64,000 bases of DNA, taken from the NCBI GenBank assembly GCA_003415625.1, contig PYIU01000007.1, positions 3,224,001-3,288,000 on the forward strand. Direction: 5' to 3'. Positions 20,236 through 32,439 of this stretch are shown here, one piece after another. Position numbers and translations under genes: made by a program. How positions within the stretch are numbered: the stretch's first letter is position 1; the number at the start of each line of letters is the position of its first letter. This stretch comes from Aquanectria penicillioides (Eukaryota > Ascomycota > Sordariomycetes > Hypocreales > Nectriaceae). The notes beneath the pieces were generated by a model. It was given only the letters and a program-made list of their open reading frames with translations. It had not been told where the DNA came from and searched no databases.

Positions 20236-20878
20236 TGTAGTTGTGAGTTCAAGGTAGCCGAATAGATTGGGTTATGATGGTGGTTATGATGATCTTCGGT
20301 CACGGTCGTGGCACATCAGCACTTTAATAGTTTGTTGCTATGCTGCTATTGAGCACACCCGCGAAAGCATCTTCATCAGTAATGTCCACACCATTATGCT
20401 AACACGGTTGGATAGAAACGTTTCGATCAGTGTTGTGTTAATCATCACTTGCAGGACGGCCGTCGCGGTGGCGTCATGTGAGTTCACAGCTTCGGCCGAT
20501 GCATAAAGCGCCCCCAGGCCCCGCTCTAATGATGAGTAAATGAAACGGGCCATACTCAGCAAACAGACAATGAGTAATCATTTAATCCGCGCACCAAAAC
20601 TCCCCATACACGCAGCCCTGTACGAAAATTCATTATTCGGTTCTTGGCTGCTGAGTAACGGGCCCGATTATCGCGCGATAATCCTAAGTTTCTGATCAGC
20701 GTGCAGAGTAAGCAGCTCAGGATGACGTCTTGGGTCGAGTTTCTTCAGAGTAGCTTTGAAAGTCTTGTTCTATTTCCAGTTTGTTGCTCCTACAGTAGTG
20801 TTGGTGTCAGCCACCGAGCCGAAGGCGAGGAGGGCCGCCGGAGGCAACCAGTGGAGGGTGTATATGTTTATCATTTGG
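20236..20878. repeat. Intergenic segment with a dispersed repeat copy at 20817-20853
   Basis: The block CGAGCCGAAGGCGAGGAGGG followed by CCGCCGGAGGCAA and GTGGAGGGT matches the repeat at 10183-10380, with a shorter interior. The remainder, upstream of the NmrA-like gene, shows no coding sequence. Confidence 0.5.
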
Positions 20879-22362
20879 TCATGGCTTGTTGAAGATCAAA
20901 TCCCATAGTCGTTTTCCTGGGTTGTCGTGTACAACTGCAATCCACGGAAATTCTCTTATGGAATAGGTAGCATCTTCCCAGCTGTGCAAGTCCAGCTCGT
21001 ATACTAGCGACGAAATCTTGGACGTGGAGCAAGCTGCCGGGTCTGGTAATAACAGTCCGTACATCAAGGCAACCCATAATCGAAGCTGGAGATAGTCTGT
21101 TCCGCGTGATGACAGAGGATCTGCCTCGATACACTTTCGAAGCTTCTCAGTCAGCAGCATGGTATTTCCCTCCCGGAGAAAGGGGGTCGCAAAGGTGACT
21201 GTTGCCAGAAACGCCAGCAGGGCCAGCTGCCACACATCGTCTAGGGGGTTCTGTGGCCTCTCGCCGGCAAGGGGTGCAAAATCCACAAGCCGCTGCCACA
21301 TCCAGGCAAGCATGTCCTGGTAGTCCAAGCCAGGCAACTTGGATTTCTCTGGTCTTTTGCAAAACGTCAGGATGTGGCAAGTCATGGTCCGCAGGGCAAC
21401 GGAAGTCTGGTTCATGGGATAGGCCAGCAGTCGCTTAGATGGCACTATGAGTTTGCTGGTTACCACTTCGAGGGATCCGAACCGAGTCTTGGAGCCCTGC
21501 GTGAGAGAAAGCTCAATGTCGGCACGGCAGATCTTGTGCATGAGGTCTCCGTTGGTCTGTCCCAGAGATAATAGCCCACCCTGCCTGACGGCGAGCGCAC
21601 GTTCTAGGCCGTCGAGATGGATGCAGGTGCGAGAGACATCACGCATGAGGCTGCCGTGGATGGCAAAGGTGATAATGACGGCGAGGGTGGAGTCGCCAGG
21701 GGCTGACGGCCTCGACAGCTGATTGTTGACGAGGCGGAGGGCCTGGGAGAAGTGAAGGGTGGCTTCGAGGGTTTCGCTTCCGGGCTTGTCGAAGAGGGCG
21801 AGATAGGTTGCGGTCATTCCGAGCAGACAGTGAAGGACTGGCTTGTTAGAGAATCAAACAAAGTGCTCAGGGGGCGGTGGGCTTACACGCTTGGTCCGAG
21901 ACCATGTAATCCAACCACGGCGTGCCGAAACGCTTGGATGGACGGCAAAAGGAGTGTGGGTAGATGGTTTCACCGATAGCATTGTGATCTAGAGTGTCAA
22001 CAGAGGCAAGCCTTGTGGCATGCAGACTTACACTGGTGCACCATATATCTCATCCTCGGGGTGAACTGGGTTGGGAAGGCAAAGTAGGAATACTCTGTGC
22101 CCGCAAATATGTTTGCGTGCAGCAACTCTACAGTACTGACTTGAGGAAACAGGAACTGGGCATCATCTGGGCGTTTAATGGGGCCCTTAATGGCAGTGAC
22201 ATCTTTGCACTCTTCGTCAAGCTCTTCCACTGGTGCCGCATTCTTTCGACCGCGGCCTTGAATCTTCTTGCCCAAGTTCTTTCCCTTCATCACGTGCCGG
22301 CGGATGGCCCGCCGGGCATCTGGGCTATTAATTGCGCTATTATCAATGAACCGAAAGGCCAT
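20879..22362 (-). CDS. Fungal transcription-factor-like protein without zinc cluster
   Basis: About 460 residues in three exons. It starts 'MAFRFIDNSAINSPDARRAI' at 22362; introns near 21985-22020 and 21842-21885 rebuild 'RYMVHQYHNAIGET' and 'DQAFLHCLLGMTATYL' in phase. The N-terminal 'ARRAIRRHVMKGKNLGKK' basic segment, the 'GTPWLDYMVSDQA' stretch and the following helical region are typical of the fungal-specific transcription factor domain (DUF3468-type) proteins found in Hypocreales and relatives. No Cys6 motif precedes it: the sequence upstream of the start has stops and no cysteine cluster. It may act as a partner or repressor, or have lost DNA binding. The stop TGA is at 20879-20881. 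Confidence 0.8.
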
Positions 22363-25300
22363 GTCTCGCGGGTCGAGTAAGGGAGGGCGAGGACAGGAGG
22401 TGGTGGCATGAATGAGGTCAGATTGGACCTTGGCGAGCGCGAGACGCGGGCGGGGTTAGCTCCGCAAACGCCGAGGCGAGCCGTGCGAACATAGTTGTTG
22501 GAACGTTGACAACAAGTTGTGAGAATTTTGGTCCCTGATAAACTGGATTCTAGGAGACTGTGCCTGTCTTGCTAGATGAGTGCAATCTCGCCAGCCAGCA
22601 TATACTACCTGGATGATATCCGTCTTGACGCGTGCATGCGACTCTCCAAAATGCTGGGAATTAATTAATCTGGTGGACCGGGGTAGGTCCATTGTCGAGA
22701 CCCTGGGACAGAGTTTTACGCGGGAAATGGTCTGACAGCCATAGCAGTCAGGACAGGCCCGAAATTGAACTTGGATAGTCTCGGTAACCAGTCGGTTATG
22801 CTTGAGAGCCGGTATGCTCGACAGCCGGTGTGCTCGAGATCCTCGGTTCAGACCCGGCACAGAATTCAAATCTTGCCGTGTACAAACGCACAGGCAACGC
22901 CATCAAAGCCCATCCGTTCCAGCCCAGTTTTCAAATGACGCATTGCACTTGATGCTGATGGCGTTGCAAATCGTGTGTTAGACCCAGGATCAACCCACGC
23001 GGCGAGCTGGCCAAAACAACAGAAGCTCATTGGCTCCAGGGGCTCGTTGATTGCCACGAGGCGGGACCTGACCGAGGTGGTTGTGAGGGCAGAAGAGGGT
23101 GTGAAGCACGATAGTCACCGTGGTGCATCAGGCCATGTGGCTTTCAGATATCTTCTCTTGGCGCCATGGTCTTCGGATGCCGCGGGGTCGCATCTGGCCA
23201 GTATCTCGAGAATCTGGCCAAGCCAGTGTTGAGATGGGCTTCCTCATTGGGGCACGTCTGATCAGGGCTTGGGGGTGGTTGCTGCAAGTCACGTTGGGAA
23301 GAGGCAGCTCAACGGGATGGAGATGGTTCACGCGGCGCTTGGAGGAGGGGGGCGGGAAAGGCGTCACTAGGGGAAAGCAAGGGTAATACTCGAGCGGGGA
23401 TTTCTCCATGTTTCCGTCTTTTTGAAGGATCGTTGGGGAGGCCTCAGAGCAACAGCCGAACATAACCTAGGTTCGGCGTGTCAGTTCAACAAGGGGAAGC
23501 AACCTCGGGGAAGGCTTTGTCTCTGAGGGGTGATATGACCCCAATATGTCCCAGAGGCTGAACGCCGTCGATCAAATGCGACGTAGACCAATGTGGGAGC
23601 TGAAAACTGTGCTTATCTTGGGGGTTGTCACTAGTCTCGTGCTTTGGGGGAATGTCAAGGGGGGGTCAAGGAGAGTGAGGTGTGAGAAACTAGGCAGTTG
23701 TCGCAACTAGGGTGCAAGCCAAGAGCGCAAGCCAAAGCGCAAAGGGCAATAACTCGAAATACCCCGTATGGACGGTGGATCTCCCCCGCAATCTAGATTC
23801 CCCAAAACGAGAGAGATTCTAGATCCTGGCCGTAGGAGAAATTCGTCGGAGCAGCCTTGGACGGCGGAGGCAAGGTCACATGGGAGAAGAACAGGGATGA
23901 AAATGGTTCGACGTGAGGGCCACGCAAACCCAGGAAAAGCAAAACAAGAGCAACCACACCCAATGTGGCGAATGGTGTGAACAGACTGAGGCAGGATTTG
24001 CGGGCGCAGGCAAAGTTTGACGGAAGCGAGCAGGTAATTCCGCTGCAGAAGTAGAAGCAGAAGCAGAGGCAGAAGCAGAAGCAGAAGGGGGGAGGGGGCA
24101 TGCGCGCTCGGAAAGTCTGATCTGGCATCTCGCACATGTTGCCATGCCGTGGCCACGTTGTCGCCGTCGCCTTCGAGAAAAGCATGCATCGATAAAAGTG
24201 CACGGCGTTGGGAGGTGTGGTGGCGACGATGCAATATGCGACAGTGGACGTTCGGTTGAGCACTGTGGCGGCGCCATCCCTCTGGCCGACAGCCAGCCAA
24301 TTTGCTTGGATTTGCACAAAGGAAGCACGTTAGAAGGATGGGCGGAAGCACATCCATGAGTCAGACTTGCGAGGGCGAGCGACAGGATTGGACGGAGAGG
24401 GGAAAAAAAATACTCAACGCGTGAGGCGAGGCATGTGGGATACGGGAAGGGATTGCGCACACGTGCACGAGGGAGCGAAAGATGGAGGGGGCCGAATGAA
24501 ACGTGGTTCTGCAGCCATTTGCTTCCCGACAGGGGCATCAATGTCCAACTGCTCAGCCTAGGACTGAATAGGCCGTCAAGGGCCGAAGAGGCTGCCACCA
24601 CAATGGGGAGTCAGGGAGATGAGGCGCTCGGCCAGTCAAGAGTCAGGGAACAGGGGCTGACGAAGTTCGACAAGCACCCAAGAGCCATGTTGGTAATGCC
24701 AAGCAGGACGTCAGCTCCGCTCAAGCCAACGGGCGAACCGGGATCCCTGCCAAATGCCTAGTCGAGGCCGGGGTTGCTCGCCGCGCTGGGGTAAAGAGTG
24801 CGGAGTAGTGGAGATGGAGAACAGCCGACTGCGAGATTGGTCAGATTGCTAGATTGGGTACTTCCGCTGTCCTTGCCGCAGGTATCTTAGCCCATGCTGC
24901 CGGCCCCCCGTCGACGGCGTCCGCATTAGGGAGAGAATGGCAAAGAGAGGCGAAAAGTCGGTGGGGAGAGAGAGGAGAAGGCAAGAAAAGGGCGGTGGGG
25001 ACTGTGGGAAGAGAGTGGGATCAGTGGAGAAAATTAACCTTATCTGCCACCTTAATGGTGACCAAGGCAAGCAAACACGGTAAATGATGACGAGGAGTGG
25101 AGGAAGGCGGCAGCGAGATAGGCAACGGCAGGTACCTAGTCAGGTGTCAACAAGGCCGCCAGGCGTTACCCAGGCAGGCAAACGGGCGAGTCGAGCAAGC
25201 CCATGAGGAAGGTATGTGATGACGGATATACGGTTCAAGTAGAGATTGCCGCCCGCGCGCCTCCCCGCTGCGGTTTGACCAGGATGGACGGTTGCCCCGG

Positions 25301-27395
25301 GGCTATGAGGTGCAAAGACGTGAGGGGATGGGCAAAGTGACGAGTATCCTGCGTATTCGCTCCCTGCGTGCCTGCACGCAATCCAGTACGTAAGGTTTCT
25401 CTGAGACCTTTCAAAGGGTTGGGGGTTGGGGGGCGTTAGGGCCATTATGGTGGTGTCCCCCGCTGGGGGGTAAGCAGGGTGCAGAGGGACGCGCAGGTGG
25501 GCGATTGAAAAAAAAAAGAGAGGAAGAGACTCGTATTTCGAGAGACACCTTCGCATGCTCAACATCGTTGAATGCCACGATGGACTGATGCCCAGCATCG
25601 ACCAAGCTAAGCGGCCGACTCCATCTGGCAAACGGCATCTGTGTATCCATCTCATCTGCCTCGTTTCCCCAGAATCTGCCAATCTGGCGTCCCCAGGGTG
25701 GACCTTTCTGGGGAAGAGAGATTTCTGGGAATTTCTGGGGACGGCCATGACCCTATTCCCCCAGAATCTGGACGAGATGGAGATGATGTGGGCAAAAGTG
25801 GCAGCATGAGTGCGCCCACACCGGCTGATGTTGGACGTTGCAAACGCCTGCGAGTGGTCGCGAGAAGCCCCCCGAGCCCCGCCGGAGCGCCGGGGCAGGG
25901 GTTGGAAGTGCTCTCAGAGGTCGAACCGGCCCTCGACCTCTGGTGCTGAGACGTGCTGCAGCGTGCTGGCTCGTGCGGGGCTGCTCGGATGATGGGGTCA
26001 TTGGGGCGCTGGGGCGCTGGACTCAGCCCGGGACAGGGACTCGGGGGGCGGCACTGGCAACTCGTCACAAGGGACCTCCAGAGACCTTTCAGCGAGGTCC
26101 GGCTGTGGACGTTGTGGACGCTCCCCTAAAACAGAAGCTGTAATGCATTCGGTGGGGCATGCCCCAGCGCCTTGCTTCCCCCGCAAACGCTGCCTGTGGC
26201 CCCTGCTGACCCTGCCCAATCTTGCGCACCCCACTGAAAAAAAGCTGGGGTCGAGAGATGGCATCCAGATTTGTCCCAAGATCCCCAACCACACGCCAAC
26301 AACATACCGCCTCCCTCCTCCTCCTCCTCCTCCTCCTCCATTCACCACCACACTTTCTCCTCCTCCTCCTCTCCCGTCTCCAACTTTTTAGTGTCCCCCT
26401 ATTCTGAATCCCTCTTTTCAAGCACAATTCGCGCCTCCTCCTCACGCACCCTCCTTTATGCTCTAGCCGCGTGTTTTCCTCGTGGTGGCGCCCCAGACCA
26501 CCTCGCCTCGCCGATCGCCCACGCTTGCTTGCTTGCGCGCTCGCAGGACATCCCGTCAGCCAAGCTCGCCATGCCTGCCACGGCCCTTGACTAGATCCAA
26601 AACAGAGATCTTCCGCTGGGCCGATGCGTTGCGGCTATCATGATAGCCGATCCCGTTGATGCGCCGCAAATCATCGGTTTTCTCGACGACATACCCGAAC
26701 CGTCGTGACGTCTACTCTGAGAGATGAGAAACGTGGGGTTCAGTTGAGTCGCGAAGACGCCAGCGATCCAACGGTCTAGGCGTTCTCCGGGCGCCTCTGG
26801 CGGTTGGCAGCCAAGATTTTGCGCAGATTTACCCTTAAATCTCAGATGTAGATTCGGCCATGTAAGTCCGTAGGCATCTTCTTCACTGGGCAAGGGTCCT
26901 TTGAGGCATGCGAAATAGCTTCAGCCCTCCCTCCCTCATGTACGAGACACGCGAGATGCCACGAGCTGCGAGCCACGAGCTTTCGACGCCGTCGGGACGG
27001 ACGGCTTCGCATGCATTCGCGAACGGGGGTCGCAACGGGGGGGGCCATGAACGGTGGTGGTGGTTACAATAGCATGGGTAAGACAGAGGCGAGATGGAGC
27101 ATAGATTGCCCTCCTACTCGTACCAGATAGGGCTTTGCTGGCAGCGGCATGAGGCCATCATTTCAGCTCCCGGCGCAACATGATACGAGGGATTCCCACG
27201 AGGGCTGGTTTGCCATCCGCTTCCCCGTCTCCTCGATAGTATTTGCGTGCATAGCATCAGCCGCCGTATCAGACATTGTCGACGACCGCGACCGGCCTCG
27301 TTGTGACGGCGAGCGCATTGCAGCTGCCGTCGCATCGCATTGCATCACCACCCTTGGATCGCATGCACTGCCTTGACAAGCAGCGGTGCCCAAGG

Positions 27396-27441
27396 TTTTT
27401 TTTTTTTTTTTTTTTTTTTTCAACAATTTCCCCCCCCCCCC
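27396..27441. repeat. Poly-T and poly-C homopolymer tracts
   Basis: 25 consecutive T followed after nine bases by 12 consecutive C. Lengths are unreliable given the other homopolymer errors in the window. Confidence 0.9.
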
Positions 27442-28330
27442 TTCATTTTTAGCTGCCGGAGTTTTTATTTTGCCTCTTTCCTTCTGTGGCCAAGCGGTTG
27501 AAAAATGGTGCCGTGATCCTGAACCTTGAGAGGTCCTGCAGACGTGTTTGAGGGGGGCCCCTGAGGATCCTTACCTCGGGACACGGCAGACAAAGAGCTC
27601 TAATGTCGGCTTGGCGCACTTTAACCTTCTATTCACACTTCTGTCGACGGACATCCCTGCACAGGCGGTCCGGAGAATGAAACAAGGCAGCGCCACTGCA
27701 AAAGCACGAGGGCGGACAGAGGCTCTCACCCTTGCAGGACCGAAAGTTGCGGCGAGGACTGGGCAAGCCGTGACGATCTTGGCGAGATGGGTGTGGCTCG
27801 CCGGCGCACGCAGCGAGCGACCGGGATATCGGCATCCTAGGCCAACCGCGGCGCCACGCCGCTTGGCGACCCCATGGCGATATTTGCCCTCTTTGGTTGT
27901 TTCCCCTCCTCGCGTTGGCCCTCGCGTTACCCCGTACGAGTCGACTCCATTGCCGTTTGGGTCTGCGCCATTGGCCCCAAGGGTGGTGGGGGAAAGTCTA
28001 GGCTCGCAGGCTTGCAGGCCTGCCTTGCCCGCACCGTCTGTGGGAAGAACAGACAGGTGTGTGTGGAGCTAGACAAGGGCACCAGCAGCTAGCATGGGTT
28101 GCGAGGCATGTGTATGTATGAGCGAGCCCAAATTGTGAGCATGAGGATGTCAATGAGGGTGTGGACATCCTGACACCCTAACACGACATGGACAAGCCAC
28201 GACTCCAACTCTCCGCTGTCGTTTGTGCGCCAGGTGGAAGTAGCGAAGACGGCAAGATAGACAGGACTCGCAAGGTAAGGCAAACTATACCACCACGGTT
28301 TGATGAGCCCGTTCTACTCTGTCCACACCC

Positions 28331-28401
28331 CCTCCCCTCTCCTCTCCTCTCCTCTCCTCTCTTCTCCTCTCCTCTTCGCCCCCATCCCCCCCCCCCCCCC
28401 C
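28331..28401. repeat. (CTCCT)n pyrimidine tract and poly-C
   Basis: Repeated CTCCT units followed by 16 C, about 260 bp upstream of the transporter start codon. Long pyrimidine tracts are common in strong fungal promoters. Confidence 0.85.
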
Positions 28402-28659
28402 GTCCCCCGTCTCGTTTTGTCCGGCCCCGAGTTGATCTGGGGAAAGACTATCCTCCGATGATCCTCCCCCAGACCCAGACCCGTCGCCTTCAAATAGTCC
28501 CCTTCTCCCCCCGGATTTTCAACTGAAACCCCAGATCAGCATCCGCTTCTTTCTTCTTTCATCTCTGCTCCTTCCAAAGAGCCAACCTTCTTCCTCCCCC
28601 TCCACTTCCTTATAGGAGAGAGAGCTTCTCACAAGAAGTCCAACAAACAACCGCCCATC

Positions 28660-30398
28660 ATGCATCACAACGTCAAGGAGCCCGTCGCCAACGACTCCTC
28701 TTCCGTAGAGAAGAACGAGTTCGAAAAGGCCGTCTCACTCCACGAGGATGCCTCAGACGAAGTCTTTGACAAGAAGGCCACCAGCCGCCTTCTCCGCAAG
28801 ATGGACTCCCATCTGCTTCCCTTCCTCGCCCTGCTCTACCTGTTGTCTTTCCTTGATCGTGCCAACATTGGCAATGCCAAGCTCGCTGGCCTCGAGAAGG
28901 ACCTCAAGATGACTGGCAAGTGGGACTACAACGTGAGAACAACCTTCATCCCGCCAATAATCTCACATCAAACTAACCAGAGTCTAGATTGCCGTGTCCA
29001 TCTTCTTCCCATTCTACGTCGCTGCTGAGATCCCATCCAACTTGGCCATGAAGCGATGGCGCCCTTCGCTCTGGATCCCCTTCATCATGGTCATCTGGTC
29101 TGCCATGACCATGGTCATGGGTGCCGTCAAGAGCTTTGAGGGTCTCCTGGGTGTTCGAATGGCTCTCGGTCTCTCGAGGGTGGTCTTTTCCCCGGTATCA
29201 CCTACTAGTATGTCACTCTTCACAGCTATCCTCGTCCCGTCTAACCCCCACCAGCATCACCATGTGGTATAAGCGACATGAGTGTGGTCTGCGCATGGCT
29301 ATCTTCTTCTCTGCCGCCACCGCTGCCGGTGCCTTCGGTGGTCTCTTGGCCCGTGGCATCATGGAGATGGACGGCATTGGTGGCCTCTCCGGCTGGGCCT
29401 GGATCTTCATCCTTGAGGGTCTCATTACCTTTTTCTTTGGTAGGTCAACGGTCCATCGCTTGTCCAACCCCCGCTAACCATTCTCAGCCGTCGCTGCCTT
29501 TTTCGTCATGTACGACTACCCCGACACTGCCAAGTTCCTCGACGACACCGAGCGCAAGGAGGTCGTGCGCCGCCTCGAGGAGGACCGCTCCGTTCTTTCT
29601 GACGAGTTTCACTGGAAGTTCATGAAGGACGCCCTCAAGGACTGGAAGATTTACGTCCACATGCTCATCACCATTGGCATCTACACCAGTCTCTACTCCA
29701 TCTCCATCTTCCTGCCCACCATCGTTGCCAGTCTCGGCTACACCAACGAGAAGGCCCAGCTCATGACCGTCCCTCCCTACGTCGTCGCTTGCCTGTTCAC
29801 CGTCGCCGGTGGCTTCGCCGCTGACAAGCACGGCCAGCGTGGCATCTACATGATCTTTTTCTGCATCGTCGCGTGAGTAAGCTCAAGCCGGTACAACAGG
29901 CCTCAACTGACATTTCCCAGCATGATTGGCTTTGCCATCCTCATCGGCACTGAGAGCAACGGCGCCAAGTACTTTGCCTGCTTCCTGGTCACCTCTGGCA
30001 TCTACCCCAACGTCCCACAGGGTGTCGCCTGGAACGGCAACAACATCGGCGGCTCCCTCAAGCGAGGTGTCGGCATCGCCATGCACGTCGGCTTTGTAAG
30101 TTGCATCCCAGCATCATTGAAGTGAAATCTGCTAACTTTTCAGGGTAACCTTGGTGGTGCCGTCTCTGGCTTCGTGTACCGCAAGTCCGATCTCCCCCAC
30201 TACAAGTCCGGCCACGGAACTCTCCTCGGCTCAACCGGAATGGCATGCATCCTCAGCATCTTCATGACCATCTACCTGCGCCGCGAGAACGCCCGCCGTG
30301 ACCGAACCCACAAGCCCCCCTCGGAGTACACCCGCGCCGAGAAGGAGATGGAGTCTGAGCGTGGCGACAACGCCACCTTTTTCCGATACACCGTGTAA
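28660..30398 (+). CDS. MFS transporter, allantoate permease (Dal5/Tna1) family, with one frameshift
   Basis: About 500 residues, 12 predicted helices, plasma-membrane anion:cation symporter family, which carries small organic anions such as allantoate, nicotinate, pantothenate or biotin. Family marks include 'LPFLALLYLLSFLDRANIGN', 'FPFYVAAEIPSNL', 'ITMWYKRHE', 'GWAWIFILEG' and 'NNIGGSLKRGVGIAMH'. Introns near 28933, 29208-29254, 29440, 29873 and 30096 join in phase. At 29174-29178 the frame breaks: the expected 'ALGLSEGGLFPGITYY' motif is readable only if one base is added after CTCTC; as given it becomes 'SRVVFSP'. All else is intact, so a sequencing deletion is the simplest explanation. 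The substrate cannot be told from sequence. Confidence 0.88.
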
Positions 30399-32439
30399 AG
30401 GATCTTTTTGCATGTAGTGCGAGTTGTACATATGAGCGGCGAGTACCGCGTGGTTTTGGAAATTGAGGGCCTTGGTACCGAGTCATAGAATAGACTGGGC
30501 GGTCCTAACGAAGATTGATGCAGGCCTAAAATTAGGTGTTTAATTGAATTGAACATATGTGTTACATTCTCATCGCGGCAGAGACGATTGCTGCATTTGC
30601 CCACTTCTCATTGGTGACACCATTGTCTATCGGGACCGTCCTGTGCTGCGGAGGCCCCGACAACTCGGCGACGACACAATACCGGGAAGCAGCAGCGCCA
30701 TGGCGCAGATATCGGGTGTTGTATCAGCTGCGCATAGATCTTGGGTGGCACATGCTGGGCTCCATCGCCAAGCACCAAGCCGCGGCCTGGGTACGCTCTC
30801 ACGAGCAGAGAATCCGCGCAGCCGGGTAAATCGAGACATGGCCCAGATGTCACAGAGGGCGATGGTCTGGAACGCGCGGCTGACCAGCAACGGCTATGAC
30901 GGCAACGAAAAGCCGACATCTGCATATCCAAGTGTACTTTTTTCTTATTCCTTTGTTCTATTTATTTTCCCTGGTCCCATCGTGGCGCTCTTGAACACGG
31001 CAATTCTCACGGTGAAGGAACAGCATGCGTCGGGCTGAAACACGCCCGCAGCTGTGCATTGCCCTGTCTTTGAATTTGACCGAAGCCACAACTCGACTGT
31101 CAACGGTGTCCCAGACAAATCGCATAGACGATCTTCAGTCGTCTTTTCTCCTTGAAATTTCTTATTCCCATGAATACGACATATACGTATTCACGGGAAT
31201 TAGGTGGTTCAGCTCCATTTTAGCTTGGATCTGATCAACCGCACTAAAAAGCCACAATTAAGCTTATTCCCGAAGGTTATGCCGCCATTGTCAGATCCGT
31301 ATATCCCGGCGAGTTGCCTCTTTGTGGATATTGTAAACCTGCTGAAGTTAACCAAACTGTTGAGTCCTAGCGTCCCACCTTTGTCGCTCTCGATACTTTT
31401 TCTGTTGTGTCGACCAGGACGATCTATCGCATTTACCCTGGAGCCAACAACCTCCAGCCACAGCGTCGTATACATAGCACAGTTGGTCGCTGAGGTGGCG
31501 TCTGACTGCATTAGTCGAATGGTTTCAGGACTCGTGCAACGAAAGGGCAAGTAATATCAGACTATTTAACATAGGATGCAGAATGTTGGGCGACAGCTTT
31601 TGTGCAGCGCAGAGCTGATGTCATCTCGGCCGCGTCTTGCACTTCAGCCCTCACCGTCGGCCGCTGTGTGTGCCGGCGTGGAAATCGGGATAAATCTACG
31701 TCCCCCAATCCCACGTCGTCCACGTTGGCCCAGGAAAATACAACTCTGGGTCGAGATTTGCCCCTTTTCGACCCCCCTCAACCCCCTTGCCCGTGCCCTC
31801 ATGCAGTCATAGTGCCCCCAAAGGGTGCGGCGTGGAGGGGCGGCAAAAAATTATTAGTGGTTGCAGGCCTGCGGACGGTTTGGCGGAACAACGGCAGTTC
31901 GGCCAGTTGGCCGGAGCCAAGATGCTAGATGCATCTCGATTTCCAGATGGAGAGAAATGCCCGTGGTCGACCCATGCCCTCCATGACGACGGGATTTAGC
32001 CGGCTGGCTAACTCCATGTAGATTGGCCGACAGGACTTTTGTTCGCGTTGGGGCGGATCAATTTCGTAGGCTATTAATATAGCCCTTCCTCCGTGCTATG
32101 TGTGTGCTGTGTGTAGTGGGAAATAAATCAAATCAAATAACCGTCTCTGATTTGTGCAATTATGTGTCCCAAGTCTAACAAACTGTGTTGATGGGCCGTA
32201 TTACGTACTCCAATGGTCCCCAATTCCCGACTTCTCCAAATGCGCCGTTCTCCAAATCTCATCAATGCGGTATTCCCGTCGTCAACGCCTGAGTTTTTAA
32301 ACTCCCCGGAATTCCCTAAATCGGCACTTTCCGGCCCCACCCATCGCCGTGTATCGAAGCAGCGTCCGAATCTTCGGCATCCATCTTCGGCACCCAACCG
32401 GCGGCTCACTGGCTCTTCCGTATCCGGTCGGCGATGATT
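30399..32439. other. Intergenic region, with a hairpin at 31164-31200
   Basis: No convincing gene. A 15-bp imperfect inverted repeat with a 7-nt loop lies at 31164-31200 (arms ATTCCCATGAATACG and CGTATTCACGGGAAT, one mismatch). Short ORFs on both strands lack motifs. Confidence 0.45.

Larger units (their letters stand above)
22363..28659. other. Gene-poor 6.3-kb intergenic region
   Basis: Many overlapping ORFs on both strands are low-complexity or compositionally unlike proteins, and none carries a motif. It includes a GCAGAAG-rich stretch (24045-24089), (CTC)n (26315-26339), 25 T (27396-27420), 12 C (27430-27441), a CTCCT tract (28331-28376) and 16 C (28386-28401). The last 100 bp, pyrimidine-rich, look like the core promoter/5' leader of the transporter gene. 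A non-coding RNA cannot be excluded. Confidence 0.5.

Noticed and set aside
22800..22870. Possible tRNA (a GGTTCAGACCC T-arm-like stretch)
   Set aside because: No matching acceptor stem or anticodon arm could be folded around it.
23876..24601. 241-codon minus-strand ORF in the long gap before the transporter
   Set aside because: Its translation is rich in Ser/Pro/Ala repeats from a GCAGAAG-type microsatellite, has no domain, and overlaps competing ORFs of similar length.
27548..28072. 174-codon plus-strand ORF
   Set aside because: Composition is unlike a protein (Arg/Pro/Ala-rich), with no motif or intron signals; probably chance in GC-rich promoter DNA.
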